From assembly GCA_009778695.1 (NCBI GenBank), contig WRFS01000006.1, positions 1 to 64,000 on the forward strand: 64,000 bases of DNA. Reading direction: 5' to 3'. This document shows, piece after piece, positions 28,043-36,852 of the stretch. Under the pieces are notes generated by a model. The model was not told the DNA's origin. It saw only the letters and a program-made list of their open reading frames with translations, and did not search any database. Position 1 is the first letter of the stretch. Every line of letters begins with the position of its first letter. The DNA is from Oscillospiraceae bacterium. Lineage in GTDB: Bacteria > Bacillota > Clostridia > TANB77 > CAG-508. The position numbers were made by a program, and so were the translations under genes.

Positions 28043-28220
28043 GTTACCTGTTAATGGTTTAGCTTAAAACTTCCGCCTCTGGGGTATAGTATAGCTTTTA
28101 AAAAGGCTCCTCCAAGCCTCCGAAGACTCCTTGGGCCTCGTAATTGCTATCGTTCACCTTTTTAAAAGCTATACTATACTTTTAAGGAGGCTACTTTGCT
28201 GAAAAGTGTTAAATAATAAC
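28043..28220 (+). repeat. P1 palindromic element, copy C
   Basis: Inner arms 28085-28106 and 28157-28178 (TATAGTATAGCTTTTAAAAA) pair perfectly; the outer GCCTC.../...GAGGC segments pair imperfectly. Core CTCCTCCAAGCCTCCG. Outer ends GTTACCTGTTAATGG and AATAATAAC. It begins immediately after the tuf terminator. Confidence 0.9.
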
Positions 28221-28249
28221 CTTTGATGTTGATTTTTTTTGAAAAGCTA

Positions 28250-28278
28250 TTGATATTTTACATAAAATATGTTATTAT
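28250..28278 (+). promoter_or_regulatory. Probable promoter of the 138-residue orphan
   Basis: TTGATA (28250-28255) and TATTAT (28273-28278) with 17 nt spacing. The leader contains a small GTGCC/GGCAC hairpin near 28306-28320. Confidence 0.55.
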
Positions 28279-28351
28279 AAGTTTACGTTTATGTAGTTTG
28301 ACTAGGTGCCAAATGGCACTAAATAAAAACTCACTTCAAGGGGATACAACA

Positions 28352-28768
28352 ATGACGACAGAAGATTTGAACAAAATGGCTATGACTGTATGGAATAAAA
28401 TAACTGATAGTCTGAAAAACCAAGTAGAACAGGCAGTTCAAGAAAGCTTTAAGTGTCGAATTGAGGATAACAGCATGTTTGATGTTGATGCTACTAATAG
28501 GGCTTTAATAGATTATCGCGGTGTTATTAAGAGGACCGAGTTCCGTAACTTTGCAATAAGTGTGATTGTTACGGAGGGAAAGAAGTTATTAATACGTTTT
28601 AGCTTTGGTAGGGAGTACTTTCTTTTATGGAGAACACAACATATGACCGATAAAGAAATTGAAGATTTATTTATCGGCGTGCAACAGATAGCGATGTCCC
28701 ACGGATTCTTGGTGGGATATAAAGTAGAAGTAGAATTAAAGAAATGGATATTTCTTCTGGAGGAATAA
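28352..28768 (+). CDS. Hypothetical protein (138 residues)
   Basis: I do not recognise this family. The frame is open from 28223, but the upstream part overlaps the promoter; ATG 28352 has AAGGGGAT about 8 nt before it. The product starts MTTEDLNKMAMTVWNKITDS. It has an N-terminal amphipathic helix and a beta-rich middle (YRGVIKRTEFRNFAISVIVTEGKK, then RFSFGREYFLLWRTQ). No transmembrane segment, signal peptide or cysteine motif. Codon use looks slightly richer in G/C than its neighbours. Monocistronic between a P1 element and a bidirectional terminator. Confidence 0.6.
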   Translation: MTTEDLNKMAMTVWNKITDSLKNQVEQAVQESFKCRIEDNSMFDVDATNRALIDYRGVIKRTEFRNFAISVIVTEGKKLLIRFSFGREYFLLWRTQHMTDKEIEDLFIGVQQIAMSHGFLVGYKVEVELKKWIFLLEE

Positions 28769-28773
28769 AAAAA

Positions 28774-28812
28774 GGCATCGTTGAATGTTAAATTTCAACG
28801 ATGCCACTTTTG
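28774..28812 (+). terminator. Bidirectional terminator between convergent genes
   Basis: GGCATCGTTGAA at 28774-28785 and TTCAACGATGCC at 28794-28805 pair perfectly with an 8-nt loop. There are T-runs on both sides (AAAAAAA before, CTTTTG after). It serves both convergent orphans. Confidence 0.8.
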
Positions 28813-29823
28813 TTATCCAAAGTTATCCGTTTTCCTTACCTTTGCAGGATTAATCTCAAATCTCACTTTAAAATGCTTAAACAAATGCAATTTATTTTCC
28901 TTCATATATTTAACATATTCTTTTAACTCAGATTTATGCTTGCAAGCTACAATAATGGCTGGGTTTAAGTTGTACAAGAACATCATTTCAACCCCTAATG
29001 CTAAGCTTTCAGTTATTTTTCCATCAGATCTATGTCTAACCAATTTAAAAGTTTCGGTAAATCTAGAAATGGTAGGATTTTTAAATTTATCTATTGGAAT
29101 AATAAAGTTTTTTCTAATAGCTTCTTCTAATGGTTCATTTGTAGTTGCTTCTAATACTTTTATGTCTTCTTCATCATAAGGCAAAAATATAGCTGATTCT
29201 TTTTCAGAAATTAATAATGTGTCGTTAACATTTAAACGAGTAGTGCCTGGGGCGTTATCTTTAGTAGTAGTAGTAGTTTTCCCTAGCAAATTATTAATTT
29301 GTTCTTGTTTATGAATTTTAAATTCTTTTATTACCTTTTGCTTGGGATTAGAAAAGTATTCACAAAGAGCTGAAATACAATTATCTGAACTAGAGATAAA
29401 GCCTTCAACAAATAAATTGTTTCTAACGATAGTATCTTTATTTTGAAATTTGTTTTTGTTATATAAATTTAATTTAATTTCTAAGGAACTGTATGGGTCA
29501 TCTACGTTAGTTGAACCATTATTTATACATTCTATGATGTCAGATATATTTTTTTTCATTTCGTTAAGATTAAGCTCACTAGAGGTAGATCTGTTGATTG
29601 ATTCATTTAGTTTTGACAATAATTCTGGAATCATGTGGGCTTCTTCTATATTTATATTAGCTTCTTCAATAAAATTATCAGAAAGTTCTTCTAAAATAGT
29701 TAATAGATAAGTTTTATTTTCAGAGTTTTTATTAATTAAGGTGTCTATGGTGTTTAGTTCATGGATTAAGTTATTTTTTAATATTGAAAGATTAACACTT
29801 TCTTCATCTTCGCGGACTAACAT
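28813..29823 (-). CDS. Hypothetical helical protein (336 residues)
   Basis: Not recognised. The N-terminal half (to about residue 200) is acidic and helical, with heptad-like stretches (NNLIHELNTIDTLINKN, ELLSKLNESINRS). After a Thr-rich linker (TTTTTKDNAPGTT), a C-terminal domain of about 120 residues mixes strands and helices (TLLISEKESAIFLPYDEEDIKVLE, FTETFKLVRHRSDG, NLNPAIIVACKHKSELKEYVKYM). No signal peptide or membrane segment. ATG 29823 is chosen because AGAGGCG precedes it; the frame opens 13 codons earlier. The P1 remnant and the dxs promoter lie upstream. Confidence 0.6.
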   Translation of the reverse strand: MLVREDEESVNLSILKNNLIHELNTIDTLINKNSENKTYLLTILEELSDNFIEEANINIEEAHMIPELLSKLNESINRSTSSELNLNEMKKNISDIIECINNGSTNVDDPYSSLEIKLNLYNKNKFQNKDTIVRNNLFVEGFISSSDNCISALCEYFSNPKQKVIKEFKIHKQEQINNLLGKTTTTTKDNAPGTTRLNVNDTLLISEKESAIFLPYDEEDIKVLEATTNEPLEEAIRKNFIIPIDKFKNPTISRFTETFKLVRHRSDGKITESLALGVEMMFLYNLNPAIIVACKHKSELKEYVKYMKENKLHLFKHFKVRFEINPAKVRKTDNFG

Positions 29824-29904
29824 ATTATTCGCCTCTTTCTTTAGTTTAGAATAATATATCACAATGAAAATAAAAAAGTCAATAATATTTTTTGAATAAC
29901 AATA

Positions 29905-30060
29905 GTTGCTGTTAATATTTAACGGTTTAGCTTAAAACTTCCGCCTCCTTAACTATGTGGTTCCCGTAAAAAATCAATTACAATAGTCCGCTCCCGGTGT
30001 AGGTATATCTTTTTAAAAAACTCCCTCCAAGCCTCCGAAGACTCCATGGGCCTCAAACGG
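29905..30060 (+). repeat. Truncated composite of P1 elements (copy D)
   Basis: A type-1 left end (GTTTAGCTTAAAACTTCCGC) runs to about 29960 and stops. A second left part with type-2 end (AATCAATTACAATAGTCCGC) and arm (CTCCCGGTGTAGGTATATC), plus most of the core, runs to about 30060. No right arm is present, so neither half can form the long hairpin. Confidence 0.75.
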
Positions 30061-30097
30061 ATGTCTTAGATAAAAAACAATAAAGGGCAACAAGCAC

Positions 30098-30126
30098 TTG
30101 AAATTTTCTAGCATTTATAGTAAAAT
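30098..30126 (+). promoter_or_regulatory. Probable promoter of dxs
   Basis: TTGAAA (30098-30103) and TAAAAT (30121-30126), 17 nt apart, 26 nt before the dxs ATG. It lies just after the truncated P1 copy. Confidence 0.6.
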
Positions 30127-30152
30127 GTACGTATAAAAAGAAGGTGAAGAAA

Positions 30153-32018
30153 ATGTCAAACATATTGGATCAAGTTAACAGTCCAGAAGATGTAAAAAAA
30201 CTAACACTAAAGCAAAAAAATGAATTAGCAAAAAACTTAAGAGAATTTACGTTGGATACAGTGTCGAAAACAGGAGGACATTTAGCTTCAAACCTAGGAG
30301 TAGTAGAACTAACAATAGCATTACATAGCGTTTTTGATTCACCAAAAGATAAAATAATATGGGACGTCGGACATCAAGTATATATTCACAAAATATTAAC
30401 AGGCAGAAAAGATAAAATGCATACATTACGTCAGTTAGACGGTTTGTCAGGTTTCCCCAAAATGAACGAATCAGAGCATGATGGTTTTGATACAGGGCAT
30501 AGCAGTACTTCGATTTCAGTTGCATTAGGTATGGCAAGGGCTAGAGACATATTAAAAAAAGACAATAAAGTGATTGCTGTAATTGGAGATGGAGCTTTAA
30601 CCGGAGGAATGGCACAGGAGGCCTTAAATGATGCGGGTTCTAGCAAAACAAATATTATAGTTATTTTGAACGATAATGAAATGAGTATATCTAAGAATGT
30701 TGGCGGAGTGCCAATGTTTTTAAGTAAGCTACGTACTAAAAGATTTTATACGAGCATTAATAGAGTGGTAAGGAATGTATTATATAAAATTCCAAAAGTA
30801 GGTAAAAAAATAGTTGATGGAGTACGTCGTATAAAAAATACTCTTAAGCATTTATTTTTACCTAATATGTATTTTGAAGATATTGGGTTTACCTATTTAG
30901 GACCAGTTGATGGTCATAATATTGATAAAGTTGAAGGTTTGTTAGAAAAAGCAAAAGAATTGTCAGGACCAATTTTGGTACATGTTATAACTCAAAAAGG
31001 TCACGGATATAAAGTCGCAGAAGATAGACCAGATAAATTTCATGGAATATCAAGTTTTGATGTTAAAACTGGAAAGAAAAATGGAACAAGTCAAGATGAC
31101 TATTCAAAAGTATTTGGGGAAAAGTTGATTGAACTCGCAACTAAAGACGATAAAATAGTTGCCGTAACAGCTGCAATGACAGATGGTACAGGATTAAATG
31201 AATATGCAAAGAAGTTTCCAGATAGGTTTTTCGATGTGGGAATTGCAGAACAACATGCATTAGGCTTAGTAGCTGGAATGGCAGCATCTGGGCTAAAACC
31301 TATAATTCCACTATACTCATCTTTTTTGCAAAGGGGATATGACCAATTAATACACGATATTTGCATGCAAAGCTTGCCGGTAGTTATAGGACTAGATAGA
31401 GCAGGTATTGTTGGAAATGATGGAGAAACACATCAAGGAATTTTCGATTTATCTTATTTATCAACAGTTCCAAATATAAATATTTTAGCACCAAAGGATT
31501 TTGAAGAATTAAGAATGATGATGGATTTTGCAATGAATTTGAAACAACCAGTAGTTATAAGGTATCCAAGAGGAGGAGAAGGCGGTTTTCAATTTGAAAA
31601 ATCCAAGCCAATAGAATTAGGTAAAGCTGAAATAATAAAAGAAGGTACAAATTTAACGATAGTGGCTATTGGGAAAATGGTTTCTCGTATTATGGAAGCA
31701 CTAGAGCTATTAGCGGATAAAAATTTAAGTATAGAAGTAATAAATGTGAGATTTTTAAAACCGTTGGATTCAGAAACGATAGAAAAGTCTATACTGAAAA
31801 CTAAGAAAGTTATAGCAATAGAAGATAACGTTATAACTGGCGGTTTGGGGTCAACCATTGCAGATTTAATAATTCAAAAGAATATGAAAGATATAACCTT
31901 GAAGAAATTAGGTTATCCTGTGGATTATATAAAACAGGGAAACATTTCAGATATAGAAAAAAAATATGGGTTAGACAAAGAAACTATTGCAGAAATAATA
32001 CTTAATATGATAAGATAA
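30153..32018 (+). CDS. dxs: 1-deoxy-D-xylulose-5-phosphate synthase
   Basis: First enzyme of the MEP isoprenoid pathway; condenses pyruvate with glyceraldehyde 3-phosphate using thiamine diphosphate. About 621 residues. The N-terminal domain has GGHLASNLGVVELTIALH and the ThDP/metal motif GDGALTGGMAQEALNDAG. The central domain has the catalytic-type DVGIAEQHALGLVAGMA, and the C-terminal transketolase domain begins near residue 485. ATG 30153 with AAGAAGGTG 6 nt upstream is preferred over GTG 30144, which is part of that site. It is followed closely by the putative DGR target gene. Confidence 0.96.
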   Translation: MSNILDQVNSPEDVKKLTLKQKNELAKNLREFTLDTVSKTGGHLASNLGVVELTIALHSVFDSPKDKIIWDVGHQVYIHKILTGRKDKMHTLRQLDGLSGFPKMNESEHDGFDTGHSSTSISVALGMARARDILKKDNKVIAVIGDGALTGGMAQEALNDAGSSKTNIIVILNDNEMSISKNVGGVPMFLSKLRTKRFYTSINRVVRNVLYKIPKVGKKIVDGVRRIKNTLKHLFLPNMYFEDIGFTYLGPVDGHNIDKVEGLLEKAKELSGPILVHVITQKGHGYKVAEDRPDKFHGISSFDVKTGKKNGTSQDDYSKVFGEKLIELATKDDKIVAVTAAMTDGTGLNEYAKKFPDRFFDVGIAEQHALGLVAGMAASGLKPIIPLYSSFLQRGYDQLIHDICMQSLPVVIGLDRAGIVGNDGETHQGIFDLSYLSTVPNINILAPKDFEELRMMMDFAMNLKQPVVIRYPRGGEGGFQFEKSKPIELGKAEIIKEGTNLTIVAIGKMVSRIMEALELLADKNLSIEVINVRFLKPLDSETIEKSILKTKKVIAIEDNVITGGLGSTIADLIIQKNMKDITLKKLGYPVDYIKQGNISDIEKKYGLDKETIAEIILNMIR

Positions 32019-32042
32019 ATGAAGGTATTAAGGAGAGGACTT

Positions 32043-33614
32043 ATGAGAAAAATTTTTGAAAGTGAAAAAGGTTCAGTAACATTATATACAATTATAACTT
32101 TAACAGTGGTTACAATAATTTTGGTTGGAATATATTTCAGTATTATAAATAAGCAAAAATCCGATTTAGAAGTAAGTCAGCAAATAAAAGCTATATATGA
32201 AAATGATGTAAATAACGTAGATAATATCTATAATAATGTAGCGGTGGAGAATAACGACGATAATACATTTGGAGAAAATAATTTAGGAAATCCGCCAGAT
32301 ACAACATTTACAACAGTAGCAAATGCACCAGATATAACAGGATTCAATAAAGCAACAACATATTATGTGGCGTGGGATACAACTTCAAGCCCATACGCTA
32401 TAAATGATACAACATTAATAAGTGGAACAGCACCAGTAAATTGGTATGACTACACGGCAGGAGTAAATCATTATGCGAATATAAAAACCACTGGCGGAGG
32501 AAATACTTGCTATTGGGTATGGGTGCCAAGATATGCATATAGAATAAATAGTGCCAATTATCATACATCTACATCTGGAACAATAGATATAAAGTTTTTG
32601 TCTGGAACAACAAATACACCAATAGATGGAAGTAGTATAACGATAGCAAATGCAAGTGGGGCAGGGAATTGGAATGTATCGCCAGGATTTTGGTGGGACA
32701 AAAACAATGATGGAATAAGAACGCCAGATGAAGAATTAGCGGGAATTTGGGTGGCAAAATATGCAGCAAGCTGTAGTACGGTTGGGGTAGAACCAGGATT
32801 TGGTGGAACGCCAACAAGTGGGACATCATATTTGGCAGGGCTTGGTGGGGGAGCTTATACAAATCAACAAGTAAGGTCAATACCGAATGTAACAATGTGG
32901 AGAGGAATAAATGTAAATGATATATTTACAGCATGTAGGAATATGACAAACGCTGGTAATTCATTAGCAAGTGCTACAGGAGTAGATTCACATATGATTA
33001 AAAATAGCGAATGGGGAGCAGTAGCATATTTAAGTATGAGTACATATGGAAAGAATGGTAGAGTATGGATGAATCCATATTATAACGATACAACAAATTA
33101 TTCTACAATAACAGGATTAGCAGGTGAAACTGCAACTTCAAGTCAGACTACTACAACGAACTTGTATGAATACAACACAACAGGGGGTAGAAATGCAAGC
33201 ACAACAGGAAACGTATATGGAGTATATGATATGTCGGGAGGAGCATTCGAATATGTGGCAGCTTATCTAAACCAAGTTGCACCGTTAGCAGGTTACACGA
33301 CATTAGCAAGTGCAGCTAACAAATATAAAGATGTATATGCAGGAACAAGTACTGATCCTCAAACAAATTATTTAGCAAATTCAGGGGAATATGGGGATGC
33401 CATGTATGAAACTTCTGATACTGGAAGCTATAGCACTACTGGTAGTTGGGATAGCACAGATGCCCAATATCCTTATTCTGCCGAACCAGTGTTTTTGCGT
33501 GCTATTCATGTTCGCGATGGAAGTAGGGCGGGGGTGTTCGCATTCAACTATTATCCAGGTGATGCTTACAATAGTTGCGGTTTCCGCCCTTGCTTGGTTA
33601 CTGGGCAGCAATGA
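32043..33614 (+). CDS. Probable DGR target protein: pilin-like anchor plus C-type-lectin/FGE-like domain
   Basis: 523 residues from ATG 32043 (AAGGAGAGG upstream; an ATG at 32019 is less well placed). The N-terminus has a short basic segment and a hydrophobic helix (VTLYTIITLTVVTIILVGIY) like a type IV pilin or class III signal. The remainder carries formylglycine-enzyme/C-type-lectin-like motifs: DSHMIKNSEWGAVAYLS, VYGVYDMSGGAFEYVA, and a C-terminal AGVFAFN...GFRPCL ending. The last 40 codons differ in base composition from the rest (CGT/CGC arginine, GCG GGG GTG) and are rich in NNT/NNC codons, as in DGR variable regions. No reverse transcriptase is in this window. folD follows 22 nt later. 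Confidence 0.75.
   Translation: MRKIFESEKGSVTLYTIITLTVVTIILVGIYFSIINKQKSDLEVSQQIKAIYENDVNNVDNIYNNVAVENNDDNTFGENNLGNPPDTTFTTVANAPDITGFNKATTYYVAWDTTSSPYAINDTTLISGTAPVNWYDYTAGVNHYANIKTTGGGNTCYWVWVPRYAYRINSANYHTSTSGTIDIKFLSGTTNTPIDGSSITIANASGAGNWNVSPGFWWDKNNDGIRTPDEELAGIWVAKYAASCSTVGVEPGFGGTPTSGTSYLAGLGGGAYTNQQVRSIPNVTMWRGINVNDIFTACRNMTNAGNSLASATGVDSHMIKNSEWGAVAYLSMSTYGKNGRVWMNPYYNDTTNYSTITGLAGETATSSQTTTTNLYEYNTTGGRNASTTGNVYGVYDMSGGAFEYVAAYLNQVAPLAGYTTLASAANKYKDVYAGTSTDPQTNYLANSGEYGDAMYETSDTGSYSTTGSWDSTDAQYPYSAEPVFLRAIHVRDGSRAGVFAFNYYPGDAYNSCGFRPCLVTGQQ
33490..33614 (+). other. Candidate DGR variable region (VR) at the 3' end of the lectin-fold gene
   Basis: Codons from TTTTTGCGTGCTATTCATGT onward encode residues aligned with DGR VR endings (R-G-G/N-x-W-like loop, AGVFAFN, GFRP). 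At positions where templates usually carry AAC/AAT, this copy has GCT, ATT, CAT, GTT, CGC, GAT, TAT, TAC and TGC, all ending in T or C. G/C content is visibly above the neighbourhood. The final GGTTACTGGGCAGCAATGA is a candidate initiation-of-homing segment. Confidence 0.6.
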
Positions 33615-33636
33615 TTTAGAAAGGATAATGATTTTC

Positions 33637-34479
33637 ATGGAAAAAATATTAGACGGCAAAGCTTTAGCTAAAAAAATAAGAGAAAACCTAAAGAATGAAG
33701 TATTAGAATTAAATAGAAAAAATATCTTTCCAAAACTTGCAGTCATAATGATTGGAAACGATGCCAGTTCTGCAATATACGTAAAAAATAAAAGCAAAGT
33801 AGCAGAAGAAATAGGCATTAAATATGAAGAACATTTATTAGCTGAAAATACAAAAATGGATGAATTGCTAAACCTAATAAATGAATTAAACAATTCAAAA
33901 GATATACATGGAATTTTAGTACAAAGTCCAATACCAAATGGGCTAGATATAAACGAAGCAATTAAAGCAATTTCACCTACAAAAGATGTTGATGGATTTC
34001 ATCCAATAAATGTAGGAAAGCTTGCTTTAAACCAAGATTGTTTTGTATCTTGTACACCATATGGAATTATAAAACTATTGGAAGAATATAATATTTCAGT
34101 AGAAGGAAAACATGCAGTAGTAGTAGGAAGAAGTAATATTGTTGGGAAACCAATGATGTTAGCATTACTTAATAAAAATGCTACAGTGACAGTGTGTCAC
34201 TCAAAAACAAAGAATTTACCAGAAATAACAAAGCAAGCAGACATTTTAATATGTGCAATTGGGAAATCGAAATTTATAACAAAAGAAATGGTAAAGACAA
34301 ATGCTGTAGTTATTGATGTTGGCATAAATAGAGGTGAAGATGGCAAAGTTACAGGAGATGTGGATTTTGAAGGAGTATATGAAAAAGCTTCATACATAAC
34401 CCCAGTCCCAGGCGGGATAGGCCCTATGACCATTGCCATGTTAATGAACAATGTGGTAAAAGCAACAAAGTCAATGTAA
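33637..34479 (+). CDS. folD: Methylenetetrahydrofolate dehydrogenase / cyclohydrolase
   Basis: Bifunctional one-carbon enzyme using NADP. About 280 residues: N-terminal catalytic domain with the family Tyr/Lys block (SSAIYVKNKSKVAEEIGIKYE) and HGILVQSPIPNGLD, then the NADP-binding half with VVVGRSNIVGKPMMLALL, CHSKTKN and GDVDFEGV. The ending TPVPGGIGPMTIAMLMNN is the family signature. ATG 33637 fits the family start MEKILDGK; ATG 33628 is also possible, with AAAGGA 3 nt before it. The long frame open to 33391 overlaps the preceding gene and is not part of FolD. A P1 element (copy E) follows. Confidence 0.95.
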   Translation: MEKILDGKALAKKIRENLKNEVLELNRKNIFPKLAVIMIGNDASSAIYVKNKSKVAEEIGIKYEEHLLAENTKMDELLNLINELNNSKDIHGILVQSPIPNGLDINEAIKAISPTKDVDGFHPINVGKLALNQDCFVSCTPYGIIKLLEEYNISVEGKHAVVVGRSNIVGKPMMLALLNKNATVTVCHSKTKNLPEITKQADILICAIGKSKFITKEMVKTNAVVIDVGINRGEDGKVTGDVDFEGVYEKASYITPVPGGIGPMTIAMLMNNVVKATKSM

Positions 34480-34496
34480 AGACGAATTACAGTATA

Positions 34497-34637
34497 TAGA
34501 ATAGCGTGAAGTGGTAAAGTGTATTTTTAAAAAAGTGCCCGACAGCCCTTTGAGGCATACGGATTACCCCTTGACCTGGAGGGACTTTTTTAAAAATACA
34601 CTTTACCACTGGAAGCGGGCTATGGCAGTTGATTTCT
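34497..34637 (+). repeat. P1 palindromic element, copy E (type-2 ends, opposite orientation)
   Basis: Arms 34510-34536 and 34584-34610 pair perfectly over 27 nt (left AGTGGTAAAGTGTATTTTTA). The core is in the opposite orientation and contains the alternative middle ATACGGATTACCCCTTGA. The right end GGAAGCGGGCTATGGCAGTT matches the half copy at 9371-9429. Confidence 0.88.
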
Positions 34638-34678
34638 TATTGAAATAGCATAGAAAAAATAATTAAAGGAGAAGAATA

Positions 34679-35332
34679 ATGAGTTGGATAATGCACTTAG
34701 TAGACTTTGTATTACATATAGATAGGTACATGCAAGGATTCATAAATTCATATGGAACAGGCGTATATTTAATTTTATTTGTAGTAATATTTGGAGAAAC
34801 AGGTTTTGTATTTTTGCCATTTCTTCCAGGAGACTCGCTAATATTTGCAGCAGGATCATTTGCTGGAATGGGAATGATGAATTACTTTGTTTTACTAATA
34901 TTATTAATAATTGCTGCTGTTGGAGGAAATCAGGTAAACTATTTTATTGGAAAAAAGTTTGGAAATAAAATACTTGATTCTCAAAAAATTAAATTTATAA
35001 AACAAAAACATTTAGAAGATTCAAGAGCATTTGTAGCAAAACATGGAGAAAAAGCCTTGTTTTTATCTAGATTTATGCCAATTATAAGAACAATAGTGCC
35101 GTTCTTATTGGGAATAGGAGAAATGAGCCCTAAGAAGTTTTTTGCATATAATTCATTGGGTGGAATTGTTTGGGTTTTATTATTTTTAAATCTAGGATAT
35201 TTCTTTGGAAATGTATCATTTATAAAAGAGCATTTTTCACTTATAATGATTGGGATAATTTTGGTTTCGCTAATACCAATTATAATTAGTGTTGGGAAAA
35301 ATATATTTAAGAAGAAAGTAGTTACTGCATAA
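34679..35332 (+). CDS. DedA-family membrane protein
   Basis: 217 residues with about five hydrophobic segments. The DedA/VTT signature GETGFVFLPFLPGDSLIFAAGSFAG is at residues 40-64, and the second block FLSRFMPIIRTIVPFLLGIGEMSPKKFF is present, including the conserved Arg residues. Family members act as lipid (undecaprenyl phosphate or phospholipid) flippases; which substrate applies here is unknown. An AAAGGAGAAG site precedes the ATG. The gene sits alone between P1 copy E and a P2 repeat. Confidence 0.9.
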   Translation: MSWIMHLVDFVLHIDRYMQGFINSYGTGVYLILFVVIFGETGFVFLPFLPGDSLIFAAGSFAGMGMMNYFVLLILLIIAAVGGNQVNYFIGKKFGNKILDSQKIKFIKQKHLEDSRAFVAKHGEKALFLSRFMPIIRTIVPFLLGIGEMSPKKFFAYNSLGGIVWVLLFLNLGYFFGNVSFIKEHFSLIMIGIILVSLIPIIISVGKNIFKKKVVTA

Positions 35333-35380
35333 TAAAAAAGAATATTCGGAAATTCGTATTATAAGAAAATCAAATTATAG

Positions 35381-35509
35381 AGGGTGTCCTAGAATTGTCA
35401 TCCTGACCACTTCTTACAAAGCCTTGCTATGAAGAATCGTATATTTCGTGAGATTCTTCACAAGTAAAATCTTCGTAGAAAGACTCAGAATGACATTCTA
35501 GGACACCTT
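35381..35509 (+). repeat. P2 palindromic repeat between dedA-like and htrA-like genes
   Basis: Outer arms GGTGTCCTAGAA and TTCTAGGACACC extend the TCATCCTGA / TCAGAATGA pair; GAAGAATC and GATTCTTC pair inside. It lies between convergent genes and may serve as a terminator. Confidence 0.8.
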
Positions 35510-35547
35510 ATATATAAAAAAGGGTATTTTAAATTATAATATTCATA

Positions 35548-36459
35548 TTATTTTGTAGTATTCGTAGTATTTGTATTATTAGTGCTACTAGGGTTTTTCA
35601 TTAAATTATTGTAAAAATCCATACAGGTATTGATTGGTATAGCAAAAGATATGCCTTCAACTCCCACAGAAGATACTTTCATACAGTTAACGCCAATGAC
35701 TTGTCCTTGACTGTTTACTAAAGCACCACCACTATTACCTGAATTTATTGCTGCATCAGTTTGAATCAAGTTATCTTGAGTTTCTGGAGAATCATCTACT
35801 TTTCTATTAAGGGCACTTATGGAACCGGTTGATACACTGCTTGAAAAACCAAGTGGATTGCCAACTGCCATTGCAAACTGTCCAATTTTTAGATTGTCTG
35901 AGTTACCTATTTCTGCTGGAGTTAGACCAGTTTTATCAATTTTTAAGATAGCTAAATCTGCTGTAGTATCTGCTCCTACAATTGTTGCATCATAAGGAGT
36001 TGAATCGTTATACAAATATACCGAAATTTTGCTGGCTTCAGATACTTGATAAAAGTTAGAGCTACTACTAGTATCTATAACATGGTTATTTGTTAGAATA
36101 TATCCATTTGAAGTAAGGATAATTCCAGAGCCAGAAGCTGTAGCTGTTGTAGTCATGCCACTTCTGAAGAAAGAACTTACTTGGTATTCAACTGTAATTC
36201 CAACAACTGAAGGCAGTATTTTTTGTGCAACAACAGACCCTATATCTAGGTCAGAAACTGCTGTGTAGTTAGTTTGATTATCGGCAACAGAACTTGTAGT
36301 AATAGCAAGTGCATTGTTAGTGTCAATAGGATTATTAATGCTCGCTATGTTTTTATTTAAACCTGGAATATTAAGGTACACTGCTAAAACTACTACTGCA
36401 CCTATAATTCCTGATAAGAAAGGAATTAGTACGCTACGTTTAAAATTATTACTTCCCAT
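35548..36459 (-). CDS. HtrA/DegP-like serine protease without a PDZ domain
   Basis: Membrane-anchored trypsin-fold protease. 303 residues: N-terminal anchor at about 9-30, then the protease domain with His126 (LTNNHVID), Asp168 (TTADLAILK) and Ser243 (INSGNSGGALV). Loop phrase AVGNPLGF is typical of HtrA. After the domain the chain ends in an Asn/Thr tail (NPSSTNNTNTTNTTK) at once, so the PDZ domain of most HtrA proteins is missing. GGAGGTAAT lies before the ATG on the minus strand. It is divergent from comM, with P1 copy F between. Confidence 0.9.
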   Translation of the reverse strand: MGSNNFKRSVLIPFLSGIIGAVVVLAVYLNIPGLNKNIASINNPIDTNNALAITTSSVADNQTNYTAVSDLDIGSVVAQKILPSVVGITVEYQVSSFFRSGMTTTATASGSGIILTSNGYILTNNHVIDTSSSSNFYQVSEASKISVYLYNDSTPYDATIVGADTTADLAILKIDKTGLTPAEIGNSDNLKIGQFAMAVGNPLGFSSSVSTGSISALNRKVDDSPETQDNLIQTDAAINSGNSGGALVNSQGQVIGVNCMKVSSVGVEGISFAIPINTCMDFYNNLMKNPSSTNNTNTTNTTK

Positions 36460-36529
36460 AAATTACCTCCATATTGTTATTAGTATATCATATTTTTTAT
36501 TAAAATAACCTTAAAAATTATGTGTCGAA

Positions 36530-36705
36530 ATTACTAATTAATGGCTTTTTCTAAAACTTCCGCTTGGGGTGGTTAGTATATGATTTTTAAAAAACTCCTC
36601 CAAGCCTCTGGAGACTCCATGGGCCTCAAAGGGCTGTCGTTCGCTTTTTAAAAATCATATACTAACCACCCCAAGCTACTTTACTACAAGACATTAACTG
36701 GTAAT
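36530..36705 (+). repeat. P1 palindromic element, copy F, with 9-bp flanking repeat
   Basis: Perfect 32-nt arms at 36562-36593 and 36645-36676 (left GCTTGGGGTGGTTAGTATAT). Outer ends ATTACTAATTAATGG and CATTAACTGGTAAT. TGTGTCGAA lies directly on both sides (36521-36529 and 36707-36715), with one extra base on the right. Confidence 0.9.
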
Positions 36706-36852
36706 CTGTGTCGAAATTTGACGATGAAAAGTTCTTTACAAATCACAATTATTTTGATATTATATTAATATAAATTTTTTCAAATAAGTCTTGACTGTTC
36801 TGTCAAAAATTTCAAAAAGGTATCAATAAAATATAACGAAGAGGAGGTATAT

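Noticed and set aside
32043..33614. Formylglycine-generating enzyme as the function of the lectin-fold protein
   Set aside because: The fold resembles it, but I see no active-site cysteine pair in the usual context, and the pilin-like anchor and VR-like ending fit a DGR target better.
33391..33636. N-terminal extension of the folD frame, starting MGMPCMKLLILEAIALL
   Set aside because: It overlaps the 3' end of the lectin-fold gene in another frame. FolD's conserved start is MEKILDGK at 33637.
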